From Lasiosphaeria ovina (lineage: Eukaryota; Ascomycota; Sordariomycetes; Sordariales; Lasiosphaeriaceae), in the NCBI GenBank assembly GCA_033439765.1, contig JAULSN010000006.1, positions 1,984,001 through 2,048,000 of the forward strand: DNA of 64,000 nt, read 5' to 3'. The position numbers were made by a program, and so were the translations under genes. Of this stretch, positions 9,515 to 20,522 are shown one piece after another; positions within the stretch are counted from its first letter, which is position 1, and the number at the start of each line of letters is the position of its first letter. The notes under the pieces were generated by a model. The model had not been told where the DNA came from. It did not search any database and saw nothing but the letters and a program-made list of their open reading frames with translations.

Positions 9515-11044
9515 ATGGCTCACCCTTCCACGAACAAGTCACGGCCGTGGCCACCACGCGAAGCACCACCAGTGTACTCCAGTAATGCCTCGACCTGGAC
9601 AAATATTTCGGGAACACCTACAATCGAGAACGAAAACACCGGAGATAAATACACAGGATACGGACAGCACCTCGACGCCCCCAATCCAAACGCAACCGAG
9701 CAACCTCGCCATATCAAGACGCAAGGCGAAAACACGCACAACGACCATGGCCAGAGCAGATCCAACACACAGCAACCGACGTTCCTCGCGCTCCCCGACC
9801 TCGTCCTCCTCCTCGTCAACGGCCACCTGCCCGCGCCGTCCCAGACCGCGCTGGCGCTCGTCAACAAACGCACCCTATCCGTGCTCGGCCAGGGCGGCAA
9901 CCTAGTCACGCCCATGGACCCAGAGAGCCGGCACGCGTTCCTCAAGCTGCTCGACCGCGACCTGACGGTGCTCGTGTACTGCACCGTGTGCAAGCTCATC
10001 CACAGCCCGTTCCACGACCCCGACAAGCGGTGCGCCGCCTGGCAAGTCGACGACTCGGTCAGAGACGGCTGGCCCAGCAGCCAGTACACCATGCTCCCGT
10101 TCAACATGGTCCACAGCATCACGCGCAACTACCGCGCCGGCAGAGACTACACCGAGCTGATGTCGATAGCCGAGCCCGGCCTCGGCGCGAGGAACTACCC
10201 CGAGGCGGCGCTGCGCCGCGGCGCGTTCTGGTCCAAGACTCGGTTCGCGCGCGGGGCCGACGGCAGCGGCGGCAACGTTTTACAGATGGTGCAGAAGATC
10301 CTGCCCGTCTCTCCCGGGGCCGGCGACGAGAAGAGCCTGCGCAACCTATACGAACTCAGCTGGTACGTTCGGTGGACGTCACGCATCTGCGACCACCGGC
10401 GATGGAACACGGAGTACCCGTTCCTGCTGTTCAACGACACGTATGCCGTGTCGGCCCTCAAACACAGCAGCGTGTACAGCCGGTGCGTGCGGGGCAAGAA
10501 GGACCACTGGCGCAAGTACGCGGCCTTCACGCTGGAGCCCGAGACGTTCCGCGCGGCGACCGACGCGCTGCCGGCCGGCGTGCTCAACGCGTCCACCGTC
10601 GACCCGCGGCTGTACTGCGCGCTCGCGCACCACCACGGGTCGTGCTCCTGCCGTGCCGGCACGCAGGCCGGCGTCGTGCGCAGCTGCGACCGCTGCGACA
10701 CCGACTTCTGCTTCGCCGTCGTCACCGAGACGAGCAAGACCGCACCCGGGGAGCCAGGGAAAGAGGAGTCGTTCTGGGTGTTCACCACGTGGAAGAACTA
10801 CGGCGAGGGCTCCACGCGCAACGATCCGGTCTGGAAGGCCCACGTGTCCAACTATCTGCGGCGCGAGCTGCGGCCGTCCGCCTTCGCGCGGTCGTCGGCC
10901 GTGCTGTGGCCGTATACGCAGTTCGGCAAGGCGTGTCCGCAGTCGGACGAGTACGGGACGTTCGTGTACAAGCCGAAGCTCCCGGATTTGGCTGTCCAGA
11001 AGGCCCGCGCCGATAAGGACCCGGAAAAGAAGAAGGGCACATAG
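9515..11044 (+). CDS. uncharacterised fungal protein with F-box-like N-terminus
   Basis: A 509-residue intronless protein of no assigned function. After a polar, probably disordered N-terminus (1-88), residues 89-125 (FLALPDLVLLLVNGHLPAPS and on to ALVNKRTLSVLG) resemble the LP-x-x-L...L..v.k..... pattern of an F-box helix set. Next is a Cys pair in CTVCKLIHSPFHDPDKRC, and further on a Cys-rich segment with CSC and CDRCDTDFC that may bind metal. Many Sordariomycete proteins have this layout of F-box-like start and Cys pairs. If the F-box is real it would join an SCF ubiquitin ligase, but that is inference. The C-terminus is basic (DPEKKKGT). The ATG at 9515 is the first in the frame. Confidence 0.7.
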   Translation: MAHPSTNKSRPWPPREAPPVYSSNASTWTNISGTPTIENENTGDKYTGYGQHLDAPNPNATEQPRHIKTQGENTHNDHGQSRSNTQQPTFLALPDLVLLLVNGHLPAPSQTALALVNKRTLSVLGQGGNLVTPMDPESRHAFLKLLDRDLTVLVYCTVCKLIHSPFHDPDKRCAAWQVDDSVRDGWPSSQYTMLPFNMVHSITRNYRAGRDYTELMSIAEPGLGARNYPEAALRRGAFWSKTRFARGADGSGGNVLQMVQKILPVSPGAGDEKSLRNLYELSWYVRWTSRICDHRRWNTEYPFLLFNDTYAVSALKHSSVYSRCVRGKKDHWRKYAAFTLEPETFRAATDALPAGVLNASTVDPRLYCALAHHHGSCSCRAGTQAGVVRSCDRCDTDFCFAVVTETSKTAPGEPGKEESFWVFTTWKNYGEGSTRNDPVWKAHVSNYLRRELRPSAFARSSAVLWPYTQFGKACPQSDEYGTFVYKPKLPDLAVQKARADKDPEKKKGT

Positions 11045-12171
11045 TCCTGCTCGCAGAACAGACGAGGAGAGATCCGGGCAGGTTACTACAGAGTACGGAG
11101 ACAGCTGCCGCCAAAGGGGGGCTTTGCCTCAGCTTTCAGAAGCTAAAAGAGCAAATCCAGCGAGCAGTTTCCGCAGAAACGATGCCCGGCGGGAATGATA
11201 GGCTTCGTCTTGAGGGGCGTCGACTAGGCGAGGAGACTGAAACGCCGACGTACGGAAACCTTGCAGCATTGTCCCCTCGCGTTGTATTAGCACCCGTTGA
11301 GTTAATATCTCAAACACTTTCGCGTTTCCATTTCAAGCACTATTTAGCACATGCAAAAGGTCTCCCGACGGTATAATTTAAATAGGGGGTTTTTGAAATG
11401 AGGGGAGTTGGTACCGTGGTTGACAAATAATCTCGCTCGGGAAACCGTTTACGGACGCCTTTTACAAAGGGACGGGCATTTTTAACATAAATCTAGCTAC
11501 TTTGTTTTTCAGTCTGATGCAAGTATGGCTAGGTACTTCTTATTCTTTCTCTCCGCCGGAATCTAAATAAGCCCAGAATTTCGTTAATTACCAGTCTCAC
11601 TATCTAGTTCGTAAAAGGCTACGTCCAACCAGTTTTAGACCATATCGTGTTGATGACGAGGCAACCTGTTGAGATCCCCAATCTCTCCAACTTCTACCCG
11701 TATCCTTTCAAGTACCAGAGTCGTCGTCCAGTGGAATATCTTGGAATCTCCCCATCACCTAGTTAGCAGAATCTAATTAGTCCCACTCCAGGTAGAAGCA
11801 TCTCCCCATATTCCAGCGTTTCAACGTTTGATTAGCGTAAATAAAATCACAGTCTGGATCCGCTGCAAGTGTTAATCAGACAGATAGCACCAAGCTCAGA
11901 CTCACTACAACATAAAGTAGCGCCGCGGGGCACCTGCGATATGTTAATCATGTGAGAAAAAAGTACCAGGTGTCAGCGTTGAAATATCTAGTATCTAACC
12001 CGATACCCCATGCCATGACCCATGACCGAATGACGAGAATCCCTTGATCCCCGGCCGTAAAACGAAGAAACGCCCGCTAAACAAGCCGATAGAGGAAAAA
12101 GATTTGCCGCGTGAGCAGCGGGTATGTATATATACAAAACACGCCAACAAGGAACAGAAAAGAAGCAGGCG
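11045..12171. other. AT-rich intergenic region
   Basis: Base composition drops sharply to AT-rich between about 11270 and 12170, with many TAG/TAA triplets in all frames. It looks like spacer or RIP-altered DNA. No gene is visible. Confidence 0.45.
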
Positions 12172-14262
12172 TCACAGTCCAAACTTCTCCCTTAGAAACG
12201 CCCGCACCTGCTCGTTTCCGCCCATCCCAGCCATGAGGCCGTTAGGATTGCCCTCGACCTTGAGACCCTCGAGAGACGTGGCCCGCGACAGCGCGACGTA
12301 GACCTGGCCCTCTTCCCACGCGCGAGAGAGGTTGACAATGACGCGGTCGAGCGTCATTCCCTGCGATTTGTGAATCGACAGAGCCCAGGCAGCCGCAAGG
12401 GGGACTTGGGTCCGGCATAGCAGCGAGTACGGCTCCCCGTCGCCGAGCTCGTTCACCTGGCACTCGGGATAAATGACGCGCTTCGTTTTGGTTGCCAGGA
12501 AGAGAACAACGGGCCAGGCAAGGTTCTTGGACTGCTTCTGGGCAAACCGCTTGATATGTCCTTGTTTGAGGACCGCATACTCGCCCATCAGGACCCCCTC
12601 GCCGCGCACGTCGCCCTTGGCCGCTGCAGAAGGTAGTTTGGCCTTGTCATACGACTCGAACCCGGCGATGATGCCCTGGCTGCCGTTGCACAGACCACTC
12701 GTGAGGTCGAGGTTGACAAGCAGGACAACGAGCATGCCGACCTTGAGCTCAAGGCGTCGGTCGAACCGATGGTCGCGAAGCTCTCGCAGTGATCCGTCGG
12801 GGAGCTTCTCGCCCTTGCGTTCGAGGTGGGGGTGGTCCTCGCGCCTCCACTCGAAAACGTCAAAACACTGGTAGGGGAGAGACTGCGACGTGAGCCGGGA
12901 AAAGGCAGCCTCGTTCGTTAGGCGCACCTCCTCACGCGTGGAGAAGAGTTTCATGGCGTTGGTTGTGATGGAGTGGTGGTTCATCAGGAGGTCGACCTCG
13001 TCAGGGGTAAAAGGAATACCGAGGCGGCATTTCTGTAGCATCGAGATAAACCCGGCGTCGCGTTGGCGGTGGATGGTCTTGAGATGCACATGGGTAAACT
13101 CGCATTCCTCCCACGCCTTGCTGCGGAAAGCCCACTTGTCTGTATCGTTGTATCGCCTAGGGCAGGTAGAGCATGTGTGGATGGTCTCCCCGCCCGCGAA
13201 CTGCGCCTTGAGTTCGCTCCCGCAGTCGATGCAGTGCTCGAACGGCTTCACGGGAGGCAGCTGACAAAAGTCACCCGTTACGATAACCTGGACGCCGCCA
13301 AATGGGAGGTGGCGAGCGTCAACGCCAGTGGCTAATGCTTGTACCTCCATGTACCGAGCCGACTTCATGACCTCGTTGAGGCGCTCAAAGTGCAGATTCT
13401 CGATCATGCTGATCTCGTCAATGATAATCACGTCGGTATCCCTGAACCGCTTCCGGATATTCTTGTTGCCTCGTGCCATGCCTTTCAGGTCGTATAGCTT
13501 TCGTTTGTGGTGACCGGGACTCCATCCGGCAAACACCCAGGTCGTCTTCCCGTTGATGGCGAGAGCGACTTGTCCAGTGGGTGCCAAGACCTCGACCTTC
13601 AACCCCATCTCCCTGAGGCGCCGCCTGATAGCATGTAGCACGGTCGACTTTCCGCACCCCGCCGACCCAGTGTAGAATATGTTGCGCCTGCTTGCGGCAA
13701 GCTCGACGATCTCTGCTTGCTCGGGACAGAGAGCCCGTTCCTTCCGCGGGGCGGGGTGTGCAACCTGTGGGCCTGACTCAGCCTCTTGGGGCGGGAGGTC
13801 AAGAGAAGGAGGCACGATCTTTTGCGCCTCCACATACGGCGGCTCGTAGGTTCGAGAGTTCTGGAAATCCTGAGCGCCTAGCACGAGCATGGTATAGGTC
13901 CTCCTGTGGCGCGCCATGCGAATGAGGGGGTCGATTGGTAGGGACCTGGCGTCTTTTTCTTCAAATGTATGGAGGTCGACAAGGCGCTGACAGTCCCAGT
14001 ATTTCCGGGCGACGGTGAGTGCCGCGAGTGACAAGGGACGTCCGAGGTGGTCGAGAGGGGCGTCATCTTGGCCGTTGTTCTGCTGCGGAATATTCGATGG
14101 GGGGATCATCGAAAGCGCCGGGTTTTCTGGCGGGCAGACTGAAGACTCGTTCGGCTTCTGTTTCGGTTGGTGATGCTGACTTTGGTTGGGCGAGTCGTGT
14201 GGGCGGTCGTTTGGGGCGTTGTTCTCCCCTTCGCTGTCGCCATGGTCTTCGCCGTTTCCACT

Positions 14263-14304
<42 letters not shown>

Positions 14305-14712
14305 TTCCTCGTCTTCCTCGTCTTCGTCGCTTTCGTCGTCGTCGCCTTCCTCGTCTTCGTCGCTTTCGTCTTCGTCGCCCTCGTCTTCGTCATCGTCGTC
14401 ATCGCTGTCGCTGATCACAATGACGGGCCCGGCGGGTTTAGAGCCGGGCCAGGTCACAGCCATGGTCGGCGTCGCGGGAGAGGGCAAGGTTTCGAGCTGC
14501 CTTGCGTTGGCATGATAAATCGGGTCCACATCCGGCCCGGTGTTCAGTCTCTTCCTCTTGGCCGGGGGGCCGTGGGAGCCGACATCGTCAGACCAGAACA
14601 TTGGCTCGGGCGGCGCCGATGGAGACGACACTTGGGGTTGCGTTTTGCGTGGAGAAAAGAAGGAGGTAAGCTGCGATTGACGGCCCGTAGGCGAACCCGA
14701 GCCTGCGTCCAT
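12172..14712 (-). CDS. PIF1-like DNA helicase with PIP box and SUMO-binding motif
   Basis: An 846-residue superfamily 1B (PIF1/RRM3-type) 5'-3' DNA helicase. The helicase core has Walker A GSAGCGKST (349-357), Walker B VIIIDEISM (428-436), motif III GDFCQLPPV (480-488), motif V HKSQGMTLDRV (781-791) and motif VI VYVALSRATS (804-813). Just after motif III is an insertion with two Cys pairs (C494/C497, C514/C517) that could bind zinc. The N-terminus is unusual: QSQLTSFF at 12-19 is a full PCNA-interacting (PIP) box, PAKRKRL near 50-56 fits an NLS, and VIVI at 97-100 followed by SDSDDDDDEDE fits a SUMO-interaction motif. A run of 14 Asp (137-150) follows. Together these suggest recruitment to SUMO-PCNA at replication forks (inference). 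The gene is intronless. PIF1-like genes can also occur in Helitrons; no Rep domain or Helitron end is seen here. Confidence 0.9.
14263..14304. repeat. GTC/GAC triplet microsatellite coding poly-Asp
   Basis: Fourteen perfect GTC units on the plus strand encode the Asp tract in the helicase gene on the minus strand. Imperfect units continue to about 14400. Length is likely variable between strains. Confidence 0.9.
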
Positions 14713-15355
14713 ACCGCATGCGCCTTCCTCAAGGTGTGGTGCGGTGTATTCGACACGGCAAAGTGATGCGCACGCACCAAAAAAATAAAAAATACGCTAA
14801 GATGGGTTCCGGACTGTACTTGGCCCGTGCAGAATGCAGGCGGCCCGTGCAGAATGCAGGCGGCCCGTGCAGAATGCAGGCAGCCAGTCCCATTATGTAG
14901 TATATATTCCGTATGCAGGCAGTCCGTTGCAGTATATATGCAGCCAACAAGACGCAACAACCCTAAATCAACAGACCCTTTTGGGATTACCTGTGGTTCC
15001 TCGCTATTAATTGCGCAGCGCCGCTTTCCAGTTTCCACGGAAAATTCAGAGCCAATTTCATCTCTTCTCCTACTCGATGAGAGGTGCGGAAGCACGGCCC
15101 ACAAACCGAACCAGCAATTATGATTTCTTGTCCAGGCAACGACCTAATTATTGCGCTAGGACATCAGATTCGTAATCGGGAGTGCGAAACATTTCCAAAC
15201 ATATTTGGACATATCCAAACACATTCGCAACGCAGCCTCTGTTCGATCATCGCCTCCGGGTTGAAGCAACTTCGAATTCTTCGGCCATTCCTCTATCACC
15301 ATTTTGCGGAAATTCGACGACTTATCCATAACCTGTCACCGACAAACCTCGTGAT
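14713..15355. other. divergent promoter region, helicase / F-box-like gene
   Basis: Shared upstream region of two head-to-head genes. It holds the 20-bp tandem repeat listed separately. The sequence between 14885 and 15355 shows no gene. Confidence 0.4.
14821..14880. repeat. tandem repeat, three 20-bp units
   Basis: The unit ggcccgtgcagaatgcagg with one leading base is repeated three times. Only the first base of the first unit differs. It lies 110-170 bases upstream of the helicase start, so it could affect that promoter. Confidence 0.9.
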
Positions 15356-16840
15356 ATGGCGCCCGTTGGCCTGTTGTCCCTGCCCGTCGAGGTAACCTGT
15401 CTCATCCTCCAGGACTGCGACAGCTTCGCCGACTTGTTCGCGGCCGTCACAACATGCAAACGCCTATTCGCCGTCTTTGAGGCCAATACGGGCTCCATCG
15501 CCCGGCCCATCGGTCTTCGCCGTTTTGTTGCCTGGGACATCGCAATTCTCGCCATGCGCATCACCAAACTGGCCGTGGATGCCTACCGAGCCGATACAAT
15601 GCTTCGCCCCCAAGACATGTACCCATTGGAGCAGTTGAGCGGCGCAAATCGACCCCCTTCCTTGCCCGAGTTTCGAGAGCTATTCCCTCTGCAGCACCTA
15701 TGCCGCTGCGTGGAGCATCTGCTGCTCGTCAAAACAACCATGCCGATCTTTATCGACAACGTCCCAGTCGGCAGGACAGTCCTCGAGGCGGTGGTGGGAC
15801 ACTGGCCCCGCAACGATCCGGATTTCCCTACCATGCACCGCGCCTGGAAGGAGAGGCTGCACACGACGATATACCGGCTGGCCATTGCTGGCGCGGCGCT
15901 CTCGATGACCTACAACGAGCCGTTCATCCACGCAGACAGACCACCCGACTTTCTTGAGCGCCGCACCGACGGATCGGCGCCGCACCTTGGCAGCTACTGT
16001 TCGCTGCTCCCCACGGGTGCGCAACATGCGTGGATAAAGCTGGAAGACCTGCGGTATCTTCGCCAATTCCCCGTCTATCGCACATACAAGCAGTTCACGC
16101 CCTACGACGGCGACGAAGAGACTGTCTTTGTGGGCCTCGCAGGCTGGCTGGCCCGGGATATGAAGAGGCTGGCAGACGCCGAGAACGAGACGCTGCCTCA
16201 CGGCGGTGAATTTATGGGACCATGGCCCATTACGCTACAAATCATGCAAACAGTCCACGTGGTAGACCTGTTGAACACGCTGATCACGCAGGCGGGAAGT
16301 CATAGAGGTTCCCTCCCCCCGCCATATACACCAACAATGAGATCGTGTCGTCAAGGCCCACATGGCAAGACCAAAAAGGTCACGGTAATTCTCCACGGCG
16401 TATGGCGACCCGAGGAAATCACCATGCCCTCCCAGCTTGGGGACGAGATTTGGCTAGGGGCCGGGTTCTCCCGGACCCATCTATTCGCGGAGCTGGCCGC
16501 CGCAGGCCCAGACATGGGCAGGGGATGTCCCTCGTATCACAAGACAATCAACCTTGCGGTGCTCCTCATGGATTTGTCGCGGATTAGGTTTGATGGCGGC
16601 ATCCAGAAGTGGTGGACTTATCCAGAGTACCGGCTGTTCCATTTCATGCTCCGCGCGCATGCAGGAATCGACCGCGCCGAGGAGTTCTTTTTGCAGTACA
16701 GTGCGCATTGGGTGGACTTGGTCACAATACTCAGCTTCCGCCTCCTTCCATTCTACAGCAATCTTTTTGGCCACATGATTGCCAGCTACAACCCAACGGA
16801 GACGGCTGATGCCGCGGATGTGCTTGACGTGGCCGAGTAG
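15356..16840 (+). CDS. uncharacterised F-box-like protein
   Basis: A 494-residue intronless protein. Residues 6-41 (LLSLPVEVTCLILQDCDSFA followed by DLFAAVTTCKRLFAVF) match the F-box pattern L-P-x-E-...I...C.S..D...l..tCk.l. The remainder is a long, mostly helical fungal-specific region with no domain I recognise, including the blocks YSAHWVDLVTIL and HLFAELAAAGPDMG. It may be a substrate adaptor of an SCF ligase. It is not similar enough to the 9515 gene to call them paralogues, though both fall in the same broad class of fungal F-box proteins flanking the helicase. Confidence 0.7.
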   Translation: MAPVGLLSLPVEVTCLILQDCDSFADLFAAVTTCKRLFAVFEANTGSIARPIGLRRFVAWDIAILAMRITKLAVDAYRADTMLRPQDMYPLEQLSGANRPPSLPEFRELFPLQHLCRCVEHLLLVKTTMPIFIDNVPVGRTVLEAVVGHWPRNDPDFPTMHRAWKERLHTTIYRLAIAGAALSMTYNEPFIHADRPPDFLERRTDGSAPHLGSYCSLLPTGAQHAWIKLEDLRYLRQFPVYRTYKQFTPYDGDEETVFVGLAGWLARDMKRLADAENETLPHGGEFMGPWPITLQIMQTVHVVDLLNTLITQAGSHRGSLPPPYTPTMRSCRQGPHGKTKKVTVILHGVWRPEEITMPSQLGDEIWLGAGFSRTHLFAELAAAGPDMGRGCPSYHKTINLAVLLMDLSRIRFDGGIQKWWTYPEYRLFHFMLRAHAGIDRAEEFFLQYSAHWVDLVTILSFRLLPFYSNLFGHMIASYNPTETADAADVLDVAE

Positions 16841-17835
16841 ATAGACTTGATACGTACATGTAAATCAGCTCGGCTGTGAGCGATATTCACCCAACTAATA
16901 CGCCTAGAAGACAGAAGCAAAGGCCACGGCAACAGTCCCTATCGTGATAGAACACAGCAAATATGACTCCACTAGGCAGTCAAATACCTTTCGGTAATCC
17001 TACATGGCGTGTTATGAGCCGAGAGCAGACACCTTAGTCATGAAGGCATATGGACTATATTGGTTAATTCCGTGTTAAATGAGTAGATACGGTACTACGG
17101 ACACCTAAACTAGAGACATGTTCTAGGGTAATGAGAATTATCGCGCCATCTACAGCTTAAGCAATCACTAAGAGGATGCCATATCGTACCTACCTAATTT
17201 GCGCTATTTAGCAGTAACTTGAACTGATATCTTTAGTCTCCCAACTAATCTTCGACGCTTGAGGGAATATGCAGTGAAATAATATTCATAAAGCAAGACT
17301 AAAGCTACAAAACCGTATATTAAAATAGTAGAATATATAACGTTAGTTGGTGCTTCTTATTTATACTTCCTGGTCTCAAATGGTACCACATGATTACTAT
17401 AGAATCATAAAGCCCTATCTCCGTCTTGCCGGTATCGCTCGTCAAACCCATGCTTCGTTCCAGCGTCGTAGATACTAAACTGTAGGTAGCCGTTTTTACT
17501 AGTCTCACTGTACCTATTCTTTTAGAAACTAGAAATGATCGCTACTATGTCTCTAAAAGTTCAAAGCTTCAACGTTATGAATAAATAGAAGAGTGCTTTT
17601 ACGTGAAATATCTTTTAAACGTCAACATCAGGACTCAAAGAAGCCCTGGAAGATGAAGATGCAAATTTGCTCGCCGTGCCGTGTCTTGACACCACCCCCT
17701 TCTGCAAAATGTGTCTGATAGGGTTAGGGTCCCAGCCCCACCAGTTTGCGGAGTCTTGCGGAGCGTCCAGCACCCTTTCCACTGTTCCAGGCTCGCGCCA
17801 CAGCGAGTCACACTCCCACATATACACGCTCAGAA
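16841..17835. other. AT-rich spacer
   Basis: From about 16850 to 17620 the sequence is AT-rich and rich in stops in all six frames, with TA-dinucleotide excess, as in RIP-affected DNA. The 17640-17835 part is GC-richer and is probably 5' UTR/promoter of the Rieske gene. Confidence 0.45.
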
Positions 17836-18554
17836 ATGAACTTCCTCGTAAACCCGTTCAGGGCGCCATCGCGGGCAGACGCCGGGTGGTTTTCCGCCGG
17901 GCTTGCCTCGTCGTTCCCCAACATCGAGTCGGGGGACGACGACGACGGCAGTTTGATTCGGCCCCGGGTTTGCAGCAGCAGCAGTGCCAGCCCCGATGCA
18001 GGCGCCGGTGTCACGAGGCCGGCGTGCAAGGTTTTCCACGTCCCGCCGCCAGCCCCTGGCTCGTCAAGCTCGCAGGCTACTGAGGTGCCGATTGGAGACG
18101 CACAAGAGCCCGCGGCAGCTTTATTATCCACGGCAACGGAACCAGACTCTGCGGCCGCCGAGCCCCCCGATACCGGACCCAACCCGGCGGACCTGACGGA
18201 CCAGGTGCTCGTCTTCCAGTTCAAGGGAAAGTTTCACGCCATCGACCACGTGAGTTTTTATGCCTGTGACTAGAGATGAGTTGCCGATTGAATGACCACC
18301 TGCACGCTCAGAAATGCCCCCACTCGTCGTATCCGCTGTCCGACGGCGCGCCGTTCGACATTGAGGACTTTGGCATCGCCCTCAGCGCCGGCATCACGTG
18401 TCCCAAGCACGGCTGGTCGTTCGACCTGTTCTCGGGCATGGCGGACCGCGGCAGCTACAGGCTCAAGGTGTGGGAGGTTCAGCTGCGCGACGTGAGTGGA
18501 GCGCAGGGCGCGGAGCAGGAGGTCTGGGTGAGGAGGAAGCAGCGGATGGGTTGA
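17836..18554 (+). CDS. Rieske [2Fe-2S] domain protein, two exons
   Basis: Exons 17836-18249 and 18312-18554; the 62-nt intron is GTGAGT...CTCAG. The product has 218 residues. The intron splits the Rieske domain: exon 1 ends VFQFKGKFHAIDH and exon 2 opens with KCPH (C140, H142), then TCPKHGW (C168, H171), giving the C-x-H ... C-x2-H cluster ligands. This matches small soluble Rieske ferredoxin-like proteins of fungi. There is no TAT or membrane segment as in the bc1 Rieske subunit and no oxygenase catalytic domain, so an electron-transfer or regulatory role is likely; the partner is unknown. The first 110 residues are low-complexity (Ser/Ala/Pro). The end EVWVRRKQRMG is typical of this group. 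An upstream in-frame ATG at 17746 is less likely because the extension is unlike the family. Confidence 0.85.
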
Positions 18555-19344
18555 AATGATTGATTAGGTAAGGGGCGAGCATGTTGATATCTGACGTTGT
18601 CCGTTTGGTTTGGCTGGAACTGGGGGTTGACAGTTGGATTCAAAAGTGGAGAGCCTTCAATGTTCGTTGCTGAGAACGGGCGCAATGCAATGCCGAGCTG
18701 CGGTGGGCCTCACGACTGTAATTATTTTCTGCACAGCCCCCAAGCCTGACGTATGGCCGCCACCATGTGGAGGCAGTGTTTTCGTCTCCCCAAGGCGAAT
18801 AACTGTTAGTGGCGTAATTGAATAGAAACAGAGTATGGGTGAGAAATTTGGTTAATTAGTAATTAAAAACGATCTCTCGAAGCCTATACCGAGAAACTTT
18901 GGCAAAGAATTAGATTCTGCATTAGGTGTTCCGAGTCTCTGATTCTGTCGCGAAAGAATTTAACTAACTAGAACTACACAACAACAATCATTTGGGAACT
19001 GTCGGACTGGGCTGTATCCGGCGGTGGGCTGTATCCGGCAGGTGCCTGTTAGGGGCCGAACCAACCAATACAGCGCCTTCCTCATCGTTTCCTGCATGAG
19101 GGCGCTGCCAAGCCGTGCCGAGTGGCCGAGTGAGGCAGTACATACATGGATATATACATCTGCCAGACTTGGAAAGAACCTACCTGGTACCCCGCGCCCC
19201 AAGGCAGGAGCGATAAAAGACGGCGAGCCCGTCACTCCCCAGAAGACCAGGCTCTGCATTTGACCATCGACAGTACAGCCCTAATTCAATAGCCTTTTTA
19301 TCATCCCGTGTTTTGGGCACGCTGTCTCGGGATATCACCGTACA
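18555..19344. other. intergenic
   Basis: No gene. A short direct duplication of gggctgtatccggc occurs at about 19010-19036. Confidence 0.4.
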
Positions 19345-20124
19345 ATGTATGACAATGCAAATCCTATCCCGGGCATTGTCGAGGCAACGGGCCTTCCGCC
19401 AGCAATATGGCCCTCAGCGCCGCCAGAGCCGACCCCCAAGCTGGCAGGCGTTGGCTACAAGCCGTCAGGAGAATTCATTGAGGGCACTTCAATTTTAAAC
19501 TTGGAATTTTGGAATTGGATCCCAATCCACGACATGACGGTCCACGCTCTTCAGCATCTTCCAGCGGCACAGGTTCTCGGCCACGCGACGTTAGTACAAA
19601 CTCCGTCACAGCTCACGGCCATGGTGTCTATTGTAGAGGCCGCCACCGTGTCCATGGGTGAGAGCTACTGTCAGCTGCTATGGATCCTGGTCAAGGCCGT
19701 GGAGAGGGCTTTCAGATCCGTTGGAGAGGTATTTCACAGATTCAGCTGGAAACAGGAGATATCCCACGAAGAGCATCTCAGGAATATTTCTGGGGGCGAC
19801 TTCGCTATTCCGCGTGAAATCAAAGGAACAAAGAACCAGCAACGAGAGATTCAGGGCTAGGTTGAGGCTATTCAGCAGCAGAACGACGAAATATACCGCC
19901 GTCTTCGACAAATTCGCCAAGGTCCCATCCCGTAACGCGACTTGATGCAGGTTGATACCGGCGAAGCCGCAATCGCCGAAATCACTAAAGAGGAATCGCC
20001 TGAAACATTCTACATGCAGTATTTTGGTAAACTCGGCATTAGGGAGAAACACGGGCACTGGTTCCTCTGCACAAATGCTGCTAGCGGGGTCGGAACCGCT
20101 GCATTTGCCTTTTTGCTGGGCTGA
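19345..20124 (+). pseudogene. broken gene of unknown family, two in-frame stops
   Basis: One frame stays protein-like for 260 codons but holds a TAG at 19858-19860 and a TAA between GPIP and RDLMQV (about 19933). The reading runs straight through both: EIKGTKNQQREIQG, stop, VEAIQQQNDEIYRRLRQIRQ, GPIP, stop, RDLMQVDTGEAAIAEITKEE. The middle part looks like a short coiled coil. Both stops are explained by Gln codons (CAG, CAA) changed by C to T. I do not recognise the family. The 3' end may be the TGA at 20122-20124. Confidence 0.5.
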
Positions 20125-20522
20125 CTTGAGACACAGCTGGGCGGTTCCGGATTCGGAGCTTCGTTGCCCGTTCATCGCTACGTTAATCTGAAATACGACA
20201 CCTAGCTCCTCGAAGGAACCGAAGCCTTGGGGGGGGGGGGAATATGAGAAAGGGACCGGGGGCTGCTGGAGGAAGAAAATCCTATCCGGGAATGTCCTCG
20301 TACTGCAGACGACGCAAGGCGATGCAAGAGAATCTTCAGGGTCCGAGTTTGGGGGACGTGGCCCATTCACAGATCCCGGAATGGGCGATTGTCTCCTCCT
20401 CACGGCGGCAGCTCTGTGGTCACTCTTTGACAACGCGCTGGAACGGGTACCGAGCTGCCAATGCACATTCAGAGCCGCCAGCAACGACTTCATCCAGTGC
20501 CGCAGCATGGATGATGGCTGGT

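Noticed and set aside
12172..14712. Helitron transposon
   Set aside because: The PIF1-like helicase has no Rep endonuclease domain, and no Helitron ends (TC...CTRR with hairpin) were seen.
14106..14766. Open frames on both strands through the helicase acidic region (poly-Thr, poly-Val, poly-Ser)
   Set aside because: They are read-throughs of the GTC/GAC triplet repeat in other frames.
17700..17735. Telomere-like gggttagggt string
   Set aside because: Only one and a half units, inside a normal upstream region.
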